From Catenulisporales bacterium (GTDB taxonomy: Bacteria; Actinomycetota; Actinomycetes; Streptomycetales; Catenulisporaceae): a stretch of DNA of 36,837 nt. A program made the position numbers and the translations under genes. The stretch covers positions 1 through 36,837 of the forward strand of contig JAEKKI010000021.1 in assembly GCA_019510485.1 (NCBI GenBank). Direction: 5' to 3'. Below the pieces are notes generated by a model. The model had not been told where the DNA came from, ran no database searches, and saw only the letters and a list, made by a program, of their open reading frames with translations. Positions within the stretch are counted from its first letter, which is position 1. Every line of letters starts with the position of its first letter. Shown piece after piece: positions 23,715 to 32,134 of this stretch.

Positions 23715-25490
23715 TCACTGCGGATCCGGCGCCGGATTGCGGCCGGGCCGGGCCAGGAAGTCGAAGTCGCAGCCGGAGTCGGCCTGCGTGATGTGTGCCG
23801 CGTACAGCGCCCCGTATCCGCGCTCGAAACGGGGTGGCGGCGGCTCCCACGCCGCCGCGCGGCGCGCCAGTTCGGCGTCGTCCACCTCCAGGCGGAGCAG
23901 GCGGGCCGGCACGTCCAAGGTGATCGGATCGCCGGTGCGGACCAGCGCCAGCGGCCCGCCGACGTGTGATTCCGGAGCGACGTGCAGCACGCAGGTGCCG
24001 TAGCTGGTACCGCTCATCCGGGCGTCGGAGATCCGGACCATATCGGTGACGCCCTGCTTGAGCAGGTAGTCCGGGATCGGCAGCATGCCGTACTCGGGCA
24101 TCCCGGGCCCGCCGATCGGACCGGAGCCGCGCAGCACGAGCACCGAGTCCGGCGTGATCGCCAGCTCCGGGTCGTCGATGCGCGCCTTCAGGTCTTTGTA
24201 GTCGTCGAACACGACCGCCGGACCGGTGTGCGTCAACAATTTCGGCTCGGCCGCCAAGTGCTTGATGACAGCTCCCCGCGGAGCCAGGTTGCCGTGCAGC
24301 ACCGCGATGCCCGCCTGCTCGGCGACCGGGTTCTCCAGACCGCGGATCACCTCCGGATCGTGGGTCCGCGCCGCGTCGTGGCACTGCCCGAAGGTCTTGC
24401 CGGCGACGGTCGGCCGATCCTGATGCAGCGCACCGGGCACCCGTTCAAGCTGCTTCAACATCGCCGACAGGCCACCGGCGTAGTAGAAGTCCTCCATCAG
24501 GAACCGGCCCACCGGCCGCACATCGGCCAGCACCGGAATCCGCTCGCCGATGGCGTCGAAGTCCTCCAGCGCCAGCCGGATCCCCAGCCGGCCGGCGATG
24601 GCGACCAGGTGAATCAGAGCGTTGGTGGAGCCGGCCAGCGCCAGAACCACGGCGGCGGCATCGTGGAACGCCTCCCGCGTCATGACCGCCGACGGCGTGA
24701 GCCCCTCTCGGACCAGCTCGACGGCCCGCATCCCGGAAGCCGCCGCCATCCGGTGATGCGCCGAGTCCACCGCCGGGATCGACGACGCCCCGGGCAGCGC
24801 CATGCCGAGCACCTCGGCGGCGGCGGTCATCGTCGACGCCGTGCCCATCGTCATGCAATGACCGGGGGAGCGGGCCAGTCCGCATTCGACCTCTGCCATC
24901 TCGCAGTCGCCGACCCGGCCGGCCCGATAGTCGTCGAAGTACCCGAACAAGTCCGTCCCGCTGCCCAGCGTCCTACCGCGATGATGCCCGCGCAGCATCG
25001 GCCCGGCCGGCACCACGAGCGCCGGCAGATCGGCGCTCGCCGCGCCCATCAGCAGCGCCGGGATCGTCTTGTCACAGCCGCCCATCAGCACCGCGCCGTC
25101 CACCGGATACGAGCGCAGCAGCTCCTCGGCCTCCATCGACAGCAGATTGCGATACAGCATCGGGGTCGGCTTCTGGAACGTCTCCGACAGCGTCGCCACC
25201 GGGAACTCCAGCGGGAACCCGCCGGCCTGCCACACCCCGCGCTTGACCTGCTCGGCACGCTCCCGCAGGTGCATGTGGCAGGGATTGATGTCAGACCACG
25301 TGTTCAGGATCGCGATGACCGGCTTGCCCAGATGCTCCTCGGGCAGATACCCGAGTTGCCGCATCCGCGAGCGGTGGCTGAACGCCCGTAGCGCCCCGCC
25401 GGTCGGGCCCTCGCCGAACCACGCCGCGCTGCGCAGCGGTATGGCAGAGTCCGGATTCCCAGAGTCCTGATCCCCAGAGCCCCGGTTCAC
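23715..25490 (-). CDS. IlvD/Edd family sugar-acid dehydratase
   Basis: A 591-residue dehydratase of the IlvD/Edd family. Three cluster-type cysteines are at 71 (DINPCH), 139 (GGCDKT) and 212 (GHCMTMGTAS). The spacings of 68 and 73 match those I recall for the [2Fe-2S] L-arabinonate and D-xylonate dehydratases, and the C-terminal HITQADSGCDFDFL also fits sugar-acid members. It is therefore more likely a pentonate dehydratase than the branched-chain amino acid enzyme. GTG 25490 is chosen: it overlaps the upstream stop as GTGA and has GGAGG six bases before it; ATG 25511 is an alternative. It is the last gene of the GntR-DapA-like-IlvD operon and lies beside arabinoxylan genes, consistent with L-arabinose or D-xylose oxidation. 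The exact substrate is inferred. Confidence 0.9.
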   Translation of the reverse strand: MNRGSGDQDSGNPDSAIPLRSAAWFGEGPTGGALRAFSHRSRMRQLGYLPEEHLGKPVIAILNTWSDINPCHMHLRERAEQVKRGVWQAGGFPLEFPVATLSETFQKPTPMLYRNLLSMEAEELLRSYPVDGAVLMGGCDKTIPALLMGAASADLPALVVPAGPMLRGHHRGRTLGSGTDLFGYFDDYRAGRVGDCEMAEVECGLARSPGHCMTMGTASTMTAAAEVLGMALPGASSIPAVDSAHHRMAAASGMRAVELVREGLTPSAVMTREAFHDAAAVVLALAGSTNALIHLVAIAGRLGIRLALEDFDAIGERIPVLADVRPVGRFLMEDFYYAGGLSAMLKQLERVPGALHQDRPTVAGKTFGQCHDAARTHDPEVIRGLENPVAEQAGIAVLHGNLAPRGAVIKHLAAEPKLLTHTGPAVVFDDYKDLKARIDDPELAITPDSVLVLRGSGPIGGPGMPEYGMLPIPDYLLKQGVTDMVRISDARMSGTSYGTCVLHVAPESHVGGPLALVRTGDPITLDVPARLLRLEVDDAELARRAAAWEPPPPRFERGYGALYAAHITQADSGCDFDFLARPGRNPAPDPQ

Positions 25491-26473
25491 AACCAGCCTC
25501 CGCTCCGCCACCGGTCCAGGACCGCGGCGATCCGGTCCCGCACCGGCTGCGGCAGGACCCGCGACGGCGGCCGCACGTCCCGGCCGGCCAGGCCGAGCTG
25601 CGCCAGCGCCTCCTTGACCACGCTGACGTTGTCAGCCGAGGCATCGGCCGCGCGCAGCTCCTCGAACTCCCGGACCGCCTCCCACAGCAGCATCGCCTTG
25701 GCGAAGTCAGCACCCCGCAACGCCTCCAGCATCGCCGCCGACAACCGCGGCGCGACGTTGACCAGACCGGAGGTGAACCCGACGGCGCCCACCGCCCAAT
25801 GGCCCGGCGCCGCCAGCTCGGCGAGCCCGGCCACCCAGGCGAACCGGTGCAGCCCGGCGTCGCGCGCCACCGACGCGAAGCGCACCGGATCGTCGACGGC
25901 GTACTTCACCCCGACGACGTTCGGGCAGGCGTCGGCCAACTCCGCGATCTGCGCGCCGCCGACCCGCGCGTCGCGGATGTAGGGCACGACACCCAACTCC
26001 GGCACGGCATCGGCGATGACCCGGTGATACTCGATCCAGCCCTCGGCCGACCGGTAGGGGTGCACCGGCTGGTGCACCATCACCGCCCCGGCCCCGCTCG
26101 CGGCGGCGTGCCGCGCGGCGCCGATCGCGCAGGCGGTGTCCAGGCCGACCCCGGCGACCACCTCCGCCCGGCCGTCGACGGCCGCCACCGCCGACTCCAC
26201 CGCCCGCCGCTTCTCGGCCTCGCTGAGCGTGTAGAACTCGCCGGTGTTGCCGTTCGGCGTGACCACGTCGACACCGTGCTCGACCAGGCGCCGGATCAGC
26301 AGGGCGTGGCCGTCCCAGTCGACGTCCGAGGCCGGGGTGAACGGGGTGACCGGGATCGCCACCACCGCCTCCAGCCGTTCGCGGACACGCGCCGGACCCG
26401 GCAACGCGGCGGGAGCGGATATGGCGGAAGACGCGGCAGCGGACGAACCGGCGGCGGACGGATCAGAGGTCAT
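25487..26473 (-). CDS. DapA/N-acetylneuraminate lyase superfamily aldolase or dehydratase
   Basis: A 328-residue class I aldolase-superfamily enzyme. After a low-complexity Ala/Ser-rich N terminus of about 30 residues comes the TIM barrel. It shows IPVTPFTPASDVDWDG, NGNTGEFYTLSEAEKRR, VPYIRD with Tyr165, and VGVKYAVDD with the predicted Schiff-base Lys190. Members of this family include dihydrodipicolinate synthase and 2-keto-3-deoxy sugar-acid lyases/dehydratases. Coupling to an IlvD/Edd dehydratase and a GntR regulator favours action on a 2-keto-3-deoxy sugar acid. ATG 26473 has AAAGGAG upstream. Its stop overlaps the dehydratase start by four bases, indicating translational coupling. Whether it cleaves or dehydrates cannot be told from sequence alone. 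Confidence 0.88.
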   Translation of the reverse strand: MTSDPSAAGSSAAASSAISAPAALPGPARVRERLEAVVAIPVTPFTPASDVDWDGHALLIRRLVEHGVDVVTPNGNTGEFYTLSEAEKRRAVESAVAAVDGRAEVVAGVGLDTACAIGAARHAAASGAGAVMVHQPVHPYRSAEGWIEYHRVIADAVPELGVVPYIRDARVGGAQIAELADACPNVVGVKYAVDDPVRFASVARDAGLHRFAWVAGLAELAAPGHWAVGAVGFTSGLVNVAPRLSAAMLEALRGADFAKAMLLWEAVREFEELRAADASADNVSVVKEALAQLGLAGRDVRPPSRVLPQPVRDRIAAVLDRWRSGGWL

Positions 26474-26509
26474 GGTGTACCGGCTCCTTTCAGCGCGGTA
26501 GCGGGACTG

Positions 26510-27199
26510 TCAGCCGTCGTTCTCGGGGAAGTTGCGGGCCAGGAAGGAGCCGATATGACTCCGCATCAGATCTCTGACGCCCTCGGCGTCGCCGCTCTCG
26601 GCGGCCCCCAGGATCGCCAGGTGCTCGGCCGCCTCCCCTTCCCAGGACGGCCGGCGCGCCCACGCCGCGGTCGACACCAGCGCGGTCTGGTCCCGCAGAT
26701 CGTCGAGCGTCCGGACCAGCAGCGGATTGCCGCAGCCCACGTACATCGCGCGGTGGAAGGCGCGGTTGGCCAGCGACCGCTCGGCCGCGTCGGCCGCGCG
26801 GTCCGCCGCTTCCAGCGCCCGGCGGGCGGCCGACCAGTCGGTGTGCCCGGTGACGGTCCGCCCGGCGGCGACCGGCTCCAGTAACAAGCGCATGTCGTAG
26901 ATGCAGCGCGCGTGCCCGCGGTCGATCGCGCGCACGGAGGCGCCGCGGTAGGGGCTCATCACCACCAGCCCGGTGCCGGCCAGGGTCTTCAACGCCTCGC
27001 GCACCGGCGTCTTGGACACCCCGAGCCCCGCGGCCAGCTCGGTCTCGACCAGTGCCTGCCCCGGCTTGAGCTCGCCGATCAGGATCGCGTGCTTGATGGC
27101 CTCCAGCACGGCCTCGGTGCGGGACGGCAGCGTCCCGGGCCGCGAGCGGTCGGGGGATATCAGGGCACCGTCCAGGGGATCGGCTAGCGAATCAGTCAC
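26510..27199 (-). CDS. GntR family regulator, FCD subfamily
   Basis: A 229-residue FadR-type GntR regulator. The N-terminal winged helix shows TEAVLEAIKHAILIGELKPG, LAAGLGVSKTPVREALKTLAGTGLV and SPYRGASVRAI, the standard GntR signature. The all-helical FCD ligand domain follows, with MRLLLEPVAAGR, FHRAMYVGCGN and EHLAILGAAESGDAEGVRDLMRSHI, which includes metal/ligand-type Asp/His positions. GTG 27199 follows GGGAG at ideal spacing; a TTG 15 bases upstream is in frame. It is the first gene of the operon with the DapA-like and IlvD-like enzymes, and probably a repressor released by a sugar acid. Palindromes just upstream are candidate operators. Confidence 0.92.
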   Translation of the reverse strand: MTDSLADPLDGALISPDRSRPGTLPSRTEAVLEAIKHAILIGELKPGQALVETELAAGLGVSKTPVREALKTLAGTGLVVMSPYRGASVRAIDRGHARCIYDMRLLLEPVAAGRTVTGHTDWSAARRALEAADRAADAAERSLANRAFHRAMYVGCGNPLLVRTLDDLRDQTALVSTAAWARRPSWEGEAAEHLAILGAAESGDAEGVRDLMRSHIGSFLARNFPENDG

Positions 27200-27226
27200 C
27201 AAGGCTCCCGGCAATGATCATCATGC

Positions 27227-27238
27227 CTCATATATGAG
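27227..27238. promoter_or_regulatory. GntR-type palindrome upstream of the regulator operon
   Basis: CTCATATATGAG is a perfect 12-bp palindrome 28 bp upstream of the GntR gene start. AT-rich palindromes of this kind are common FCD-GntR operators. A close copy lies at 27313-27324. Confidence 0.55.
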
Positions 27239-27312
27239 ATGTGACGGGAGCGTATGGTCGGAACTGCCATGAGTCAAGGATGTCAACAATCGATCACATC
27301 ACCGCTCCGCAC

Positions 27313-27324
27313 CTCGTATATCAG
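27313..27324. promoter_or_regulatory. second GntR-type site, toward the arabinofuranosidase gene
   Basis: CTCGTATATCAG resembles the palindrome at 27227 (10 of 12 positions), and both are followed by ATG. It sits in the divergent region between the GntR operon and the arabinofuranosidase gene, so one regulator might control both directions (inference). Confidence 0.45.
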
Positions 27325-27354
27325 ATGGAAGAAACGATTCGACGACCGATCCCG

Positions 27355-27369
27355 GCGAAAGTTTCATCC
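27355..27369. promoter_or_regulatory. 15-bp element shared with the xylanase upstream region
   Basis: GCGAAAGTTTCATCC contains the near-palindrome GAAAGTTTC and recurs exactly at 36438-36452, before the GH10 xylanase gene. Similar GAAAnTTTC motifs are, from memory, found before xylanase genes of Streptomyces. It is a probable operator for a common regulator of the secreted hydrolases. Confidence 0.6.
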
Positions 27370-27489
27370 GGCCCGGCACCGGCCGCAGCCCCGTCGACCA
27401 GCGCCGTTCGACGGATTCGACAGTGTCCCCGAACCCGCCGGCTCCCAGAACTTTGACACGCTTCCAGGCCCGTCGGCGACCATGCGCCC

Positions 27490-29556
27490 ATGTCACGTGA
27501 ACTCAGATTCCGGCGTCTGGCCATGGGGTTGGCGACGCTCGCGGCGGCCGTCGCCCCGCCGCTCACCGCCTCCCACGCCGACGCCGCGCCGATAGCGAAC
27601 GTCACTGTGAACGCCCTGGAAGGCCAGGGGACCATCCCCGCCACCGGCTACGGGCTCAACAGCGAGGTGTGGGACAGCCAGATGAACGTCCCCGCCGTCC
27701 AGGACCTGCTCGGGCAGGCCAATGTCGGCATGCTGCGCTACCCCGGCGGCTCCTACGGCGACATCTATCACTGGCAGGACAACACCGCGCCCGGCGGCTA
27801 CGTCGCCCCCGGCACCGACTTCGACTCCTTCATGGGCACCGTCAAGAAGATCGGAGCCCAGCCGATCCTCATCGCCAACTACGGCACCGGCACCCCCGAA
27901 GAGGCCGCCGGCTGGGTCCGGTACGCCAACGTCACCAAGGGCTACGGCGCCAAGTACTGGGAGATCGGCAACGAGAACTACGGCAACGGCTACTACGGCG
28001 CGGACTGGGAAGCCGACAACCACGCCAGCAAGAGCCCCACGACCTACGCGCAGAACGTCGTCCAGTACTCCTCGCAGATGAAGGCGGTCGACCCGACCAT
28101 CAAGATCGGCGCCGTGCTCACGCTCCCGGGCAACTGGCCCGACGGCGCCGTGGCCACCGGGGACAGCTGGGACTGGAACCGCACCGTGCTCTCGATCGCC
28201 GGCAGCTCCGTCGACTTCGTCATCGTCCACTGGTACCCCAGCGGAACCGGCGCCGAGGCCGCGCTGAGCGCACCCGCGCAGCTGCCCGGCGAGCTCTCAC
28301 AACTGCGCCAGGAGATCAACCAGTACGCCGGCGCCAACGCCTCGCGCCTCGGCGTGGCGCTCACCGAGACGAACTCCAGCCAGTTCATGGACACCCAGCC
28401 CAACGCGCTGTTCGCGGCCGACACCTACTTCACCGCCCTGGAGCAGGGCGTGTTCACCGTCGACTGGTGGGACACCCACAACGGCCCCGGCGCCATCAGC
28501 ACCGCGCCCGACGGCGCGACCGACTACCAGGACATGGGCATCCTCTCCAGCGGCACCTGCGTCGGCAGCACGTGCGAGCCGCCGATCAACACGCCGTTCC
28601 CGACCTACTGGGCCATCAGCATGCTGAGCAAGCTCGGCCACCCCGGCGACCAGCTGGTCCGGGCCGGCACCGACCAGGCCCTGGTCAGCGCGCACGCCGT
28701 GCGCCAAGCCAACGGCAACCTGGCGGTCCAGCTGGTGAACAAGGACCCGAAGAACGCCTACTCGGTGAACCTGCACTACAACGGCTACACCCCGAGCAGC
28801 GCCACCCCGACCGTCTACACCTACGGCGACGAGGCGACCTCGATCACCAGCGCGGCCCAGGGCACGAGCACCAGCCAGACGATCGCGCCGTACTCCATCG
28901 AGACGATCGTGCTGACCCCCTCGGGCCGGCCGGTCACGCTGAGCGCGCCCGGGCAGCCCACCGTCTCCGGCATCACCGCCGGCGACGCGACCGTCTCCTG
29001 GACGCCGTCGACCGGCGGCCAGGCCATGCGCTACGAGGTCTACGAGCAGCACGGCACCACCAGCCAGCTGCTGGTCGAGTCGACCGGCACCTCGGCGACG
29101 GTCCACAACCTGGTCCCCGGGCACGACTACACGCTCAACGTGCTCGCGACCGACCAGTACGGCAACCTTTCCCGCCCCTCCGATCCGGTCACCTTCACCA
29201 CCTCCACGCCGACGGACAGCACCTGCGCCGTGACGTATCAGGTCACGACCAGCTGGGGCTCCGGCTACGTCGCCTCGCTGACCGTCACCGACACCGGACC
29301 GTCCCCGATCAACGGCTGGACGCTCAGCTTCACCTTCCCGGCCGACACCGAGAGCCTCGCCAACGGCTGGAACGCCAACTGGTCCGCCTCCGGGCAGGAC
29401 GTGATCGCCACCAGCCTGGACTGGGACGCGAACCTGGCGGCCAACGGCGGCAACTCGGCCAGCATCGGCTTCGTCGGCAACAACACCGCCGCGTATCCGT
29501 CACCGGCCGCCATCAGGCTCAACGGAACGGTGTGCACCACCACGTACTCGTCCTGA
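27490..29556 (+). CDS. secreted alpha-L-arabinofuranosidase with Fn3 and CBM2 modules
   Basis: A 688-residue exported glycosidase. A signal peptide (FRRLAMGLATLAAAVAPPLTA, cleavage near ADAAP) leads to a clan-GH-A catalytic domain (about 40-480) like arabinofuranosidases of the GH51/GH39 type. NVGMLRYPGG, EIGNENYG with acid/base Glu162, and ALTETNSS with nucleophile Glu293 are visible. A fibronectin type III module (about 485-565) and a C-terminal CBM2-like cellulose/xylan-binding module follow, with TSWGSGYVASLTV, NGWTLSFTFP and WNANWSASG. It would remove arabinose side chains from arabinoxylan while anchored to the polysaccharide. ATG 27490 is chosen because the signal peptide starts there, although no good ribosome-binding site is seen. 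It is divergent from the GntR operon. The GH family number is not certain. Confidence 0.88.
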   Translation: MSRELRFRRLAMGLATLAAAVAPPLTASHADAAPIANVTVNALEGQGTIPATGYGLNSEVWDSQMNVPAVQDLLGQANVGMLRYPGGSYGDIYHWQDNTAPGGYVAPGTDFDSFMGTVKKIGAQPILIANYGTGTPEEAAGWVRYANVTKGYGAKYWEIGNENYGNGYYGADWEADNHASKSPTTYAQNVVQYSSQMKAVDPTIKIGAVLTLPGNWPDGAVATGDSWDWNRTVLSIAGSSVDFVIVHWYPSGTGAEAALSAPAQLPGELSQLRQEINQYAGANASRLGVALTETNSSQFMDTQPNALFAADTYFTALEQGVFTVDWWDTHNGPGAISTAPDGATDYQDMGILSSGTCVGSTCEPPINTPFPTYWAISMLSKLGHPGDQLVRAGTDQALVSAHAVRQANGNLAVQLVNKDPKNAYSVNLHYNGYTPSSATPTVYTYGDEATSITSAAQGTSTSQTIAPYSIETIVLTPSGRPVTLSAPGQPTVSGITAGDATVSWTPSTGGQAMRYEVYEQHGTTSQLLVESTGTSATVHNLVPGHDYTLNVLATDQYGNLSRPSDPVTFTTSTPTDSTCAVTYQVTTSWGSGYVASLTVTDTGPSPINGWTLSFTFPADTESLANGWNANWSASGQDVIATSLDWDANLAANGGNSASIGFVGNNTAAYPSPAAIRLNGTVCTTTYSS

Positions 29557-29588
29557 ATCCAGACCCTGACGCAGACTCCCCCAGGGGA

Positions 29589-29631
29589 GCGCGCCGTGAG
29601 CTCGGCCGTGATGGCCGCGCTCACGGCGCGC
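29589..29631. terminator. bidirectional terminator hairpin
   Basis: GCGCGCCGTGAGC (29589-29601) pairs perfectly with GCTCACGGCGCGC (29619-29631), and the loop holds a further CGGCC/GGCCG stem. It lies 33 bases after the arabinofuranosidase stop. There is no T tract. Confidence 0.65.
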
Positions 29632-29744
29632 GCCGGCACGCCGGTCGGCCAGGTGTCGACTCCTCCGTGGTCGACACCCGGCCGACACTCGGCCGAGACC
29701 CGGCCGACCGGCTTGGCGGGCCTCGGCGCGGGCGTGCCGGCCGC

Positions 29745-29778
29745 GTGATGGCTTGCGGTGGCGGCCGCAAGCCATCAC
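29745..29778. terminator. 14-bp stem-loop between convergent genes
   Basis: GTGATGGCTTGCGG (29745-29758) pairs perfectly with CCGCAAGCCATCAC (29765-29778) around TGGCGG. It lies 17 bases after the stop of the minus-strand GH3 gene. A smaller perfect repeat GTGTCGAC/GTCGACAC lies between it and the previous hairpin. Confidence 0.65.
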
Positions 29779-29794
29779 GACGGTATGCGTGAGA

Positions 29795-32134
29795 TCAGGG
29801 CTCTGAGACCTCGACCTCGGGGGCCAGCACCCGGTCGGCACCGGTCTGGCGCCGCGGCCCGACCAGCGTGGGCCGCAGCACCGCGCGAATGTCCGCGCTC
29901 GACGCGCCGATCCGCAGTTCGACCTCGCCCGGCTCGACGACGCGGCGCTTGTTCCGGCCGGTGAACGAGGTCTGGTCGGCGTGCAGCGTGATCCGGACCG
30001 TCCGCGTCCCGCCCGGCGGCAGCTCGACCCGCGGCGCGGCGATCAGCCGCTGCACCGGCTGCACCACCTCGGCCACCGGGTCGTGCAGGTAGACCTGGAC
30101 CACCTCGCTCACCGCGACGCCGGTGTCGTTGCGCAGCCGCACGGCGATGTCGCACGTCCCGTCCGTCGGCCACTCCCAGCCCGACTCGATCGCCGCGCCG
30201 GTCCAGCCGGCCGAGGCGTAGGACAGGCCGTGGCCGAACGGGAACAGCGGGGTCGGGTCCACGACGCTGCCCTCGTGCAGCAGGCCGAGCTGCGGTGTGA
30301 GGTAGGTCGAGGGCTGATTCGACCCGGCGGCGGGGAAGCCGACCGGCAGCCGCCCGGTCGGATTCGTGCGGCCGGCCAGGATCTCGGCGATCGCGACCGC
30401 CCCCTGCTCGCCCGGGAAGAAGCCGCACAGGATCGCGGCCAGGCGGTCGGCCTGCCGCGACAGCTCATAGGGCCGGCCGCTCAGCAGCACCAGCACCACC
30501 GGCGTGCCGGTGGCGAGCACGGCTTCCAGCAGCTCCTCCTGCCGCCCCGGCAGCCGCAGGTCGGCGGCATCGCAGCCCTCGCCCGACGTCCCGGTTCCGA
30601 ACAACCCGGCCAGATCGCCGAGGGCGATGACGCAGACGTCGGCATCGGCGGCCAGCCGGGCCGCCGCCTCGATGTCCTCGTCCTCGCCACCGGTCACCGG
30701 GCAGCCCTGGGCGTAGACCACGGAGGAGGTGGCCTCATCGGCGCGCAGCGCGTCGAGCAGCGTCGGGATCTCGACGCCGACCGGGACGCCCGGATGATGC
30801 AGGCCCACGTGGCGCGGGAAGGAGTAGCAGCCCAGCATCGCCGAGAAGTCATCGGCGCGCGGCCCGACCAGGGCGATACGGAGCCCTGGTGCCAAAGGCA
30901 GCACGCCGTTGTTCCGCAGCAGCACGGCCGAGCGCCGCGCCACCTCCAAAGCCAGTGACCGTGAGGCGGCGTCGTCGAGCTCGGAAAACGACTCCTCCAG
31001 GATCGCCGGTGCCGCGGTCCAGTCCGGATCGAGCAGCCCGAGCTCGCACTTCTGGCGTAGCACGCGCTCCAGCGCCCGATCCACCAGCGCGGCGTCCACC
31101 GCGCCGGACTCGACCGCGGCGGCCAGCGGCTCCCCGTAGCACCCCACCGTCGGCAGCTCGACGTCGATCCCGGCGGCCAGCGCCGCGGCGGCGGCCTCGG
31201 CCGGCGTGCCGGCGACGCCGTGCAGCGTCTGCAGGAACGCCACCGAGAAGTAGTCGGCGACGACCGTGCCGTCGAAGCCGTATTCACCGCGGAGCAGATC
31301 CGTCAGGATCCCGGCGTCGGCGGCCACCGGGACGCCGTCGATGTCGGTGTACGAGTTCATCACCGAGCCCGGTCCGGCCCGCAGCGCCATCTCGAACGGC
31401 GGCAGCATCACGTCGGCCAGCTCGCGCGGCCCCATCGACACCGGCGCCTGGTTCCGGCCGGCCCGGGAGGCCGAGTAGCCGGCGAAGTGCTTCAGGGTCG
31501 CGACGATCCCCGCCGACTGAAGCCCGCGCACGTAGCCCGCGCCGATCGTGCCGACCAGATACGGATCCTCGCCGATCAGCTCCTCGACCCGGCCCCAGCG
31601 CAGGTCGCGGACCACGTCCAGGACCGGGGCCAGGCCCTGGTGCACGCCGAGCCGCCGCATCGTCGCACCGATCTGCGCGGCCATCCGCTCCACCAGACCC
31701 GGGTCGAACGTCGCCCCCCAGCACAGCGGCGACGGGAAGATGGGAGCCTGCCAGGCCCCCAATCCCGTCAGGCACTCCTCGTGCAGCAGCGCCGGGATGC
31801 CGTGCCGGCCGGCGGCGACGATCTGCTGCTGGACCGCCGCGACCGCCTTCGCCCCGTCCAGCGGCGACACCGGAACGGTGCCGTACAGCCGGGTCAGCTG
31901 GCCCACCCCCTGCGTCACCAGCGCGTCCCAGCCGACGTCGGGCAGCTTGGCCAGCTCGTGCTGGTGCGGGGCGACCGTGCCGGCCGAGGAGTCCACGCCG
32001 ACCCAGATCCCGGCCAGCTGGGCGACCTTCTCCCGCAGCGTCATCCGCTCCATCAGGTCCCTGACCCGCGCGGCGGCGGGGGCCGCCGGGTCGCGCCACA
32101 GCGGCTCGTCGGGGGAGCGGTCCGAAGGCGTCAC
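29795..32134 (-). CDS. bxlA: GH3 beta-xylosidase/beta-glucosidase (BxlA-like), cytoplasmic
   Basis: A 779-residue glycoside hydrolase family 3 enzyme without a signal peptide, so intracellular. The N-terminal barrel has GVHQGLAPVLDVVRDLRWGRVEELIGEDPYL, KHFAGYSASRAGRN with Lys215/His216, and VVADYF with nucleophile Asp294. The second alpha/beta domain (ALEVARRSAVLLRNNGVLPL) and a C-terminal Fn3-like domain (VQVYLHDPVAEVVQPVQRL) follow. IWVGVDSS, APHQHE, HEECLTG and LCWGATFDPGLVERM closely resemble my recollection of Streptomyces BxlA xylosidases, and the neighbours complete a bxl-like cluster. GTG 32134 follows AGGAG and overlaps the lacI stop as GTGA. Activity on xylobiose or arabino-xylo-oligosaccharides is inferred; beta-glucosidase activity is not excluded. 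Confidence 0.9.
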   Translation of the reverse strand: MTPSDRSPDEPLWRDPAAPAAARVRDLMERMTLREKVAQLAGIWVGVDSSAGTVAPHQHELAKLPDVGWDALVTQGVGQLTRLYGTVPVSPLDGAKAVAAVQQQIVAAGRHGIPALLHEECLTGLGAWQAPIFPSPLCWGATFDPGLVERMAAQIGATMRRLGVHQGLAPVLDVVRDLRWGRVEELIGEDPYLVGTIGAGYVRGLQSAGIVATLKHFAGYSASRAGRNQAPVSMGPRELADVMLPPFEMALRAGPGSVMNSYTDIDGVPVAADAGILTDLLRGEYGFDGTVVADYFSVAFLQTLHGVAGTPAEAAAAALAAGIDVELPTVGCYGEPLAAAVESGAVDAALVDRALERVLRQKCELGLLDPDWTAAPAILEESFSELDDAASRSLALEVARRSAVLLRNNGVLPLAPGLRIALVGPRADDFSAMLGCYSFPRHVGLHHPGVPVGVEIPTLLDALRADEATSSVVYAQGCPVTGGEDEDIEAAARLAADADVCVIALGDLAGLFGTGTSGEGCDAADLRLPGRQEELLEAVLATGTPVVLVLLSGRPYELSRQADRLAAILCGFFPGEQGAVAIAEILAGRTNPTGRLPVGFPAAGSNQPSTYLTPQLGLLHEGSVVDPTPLFPFGHGLSYASAGWTGAAIESGWEWPTDGTCDIAVRLRNDTGVAVSEVVQVYLHDPVAEVVQPVQRLIAAPRVELPPGGTRTVRITLHADQTSFTGRNKRRVVEPGEVELRIGASSADIRAVLRPTLVGPRRQTGADRVLAPEVEVSEP

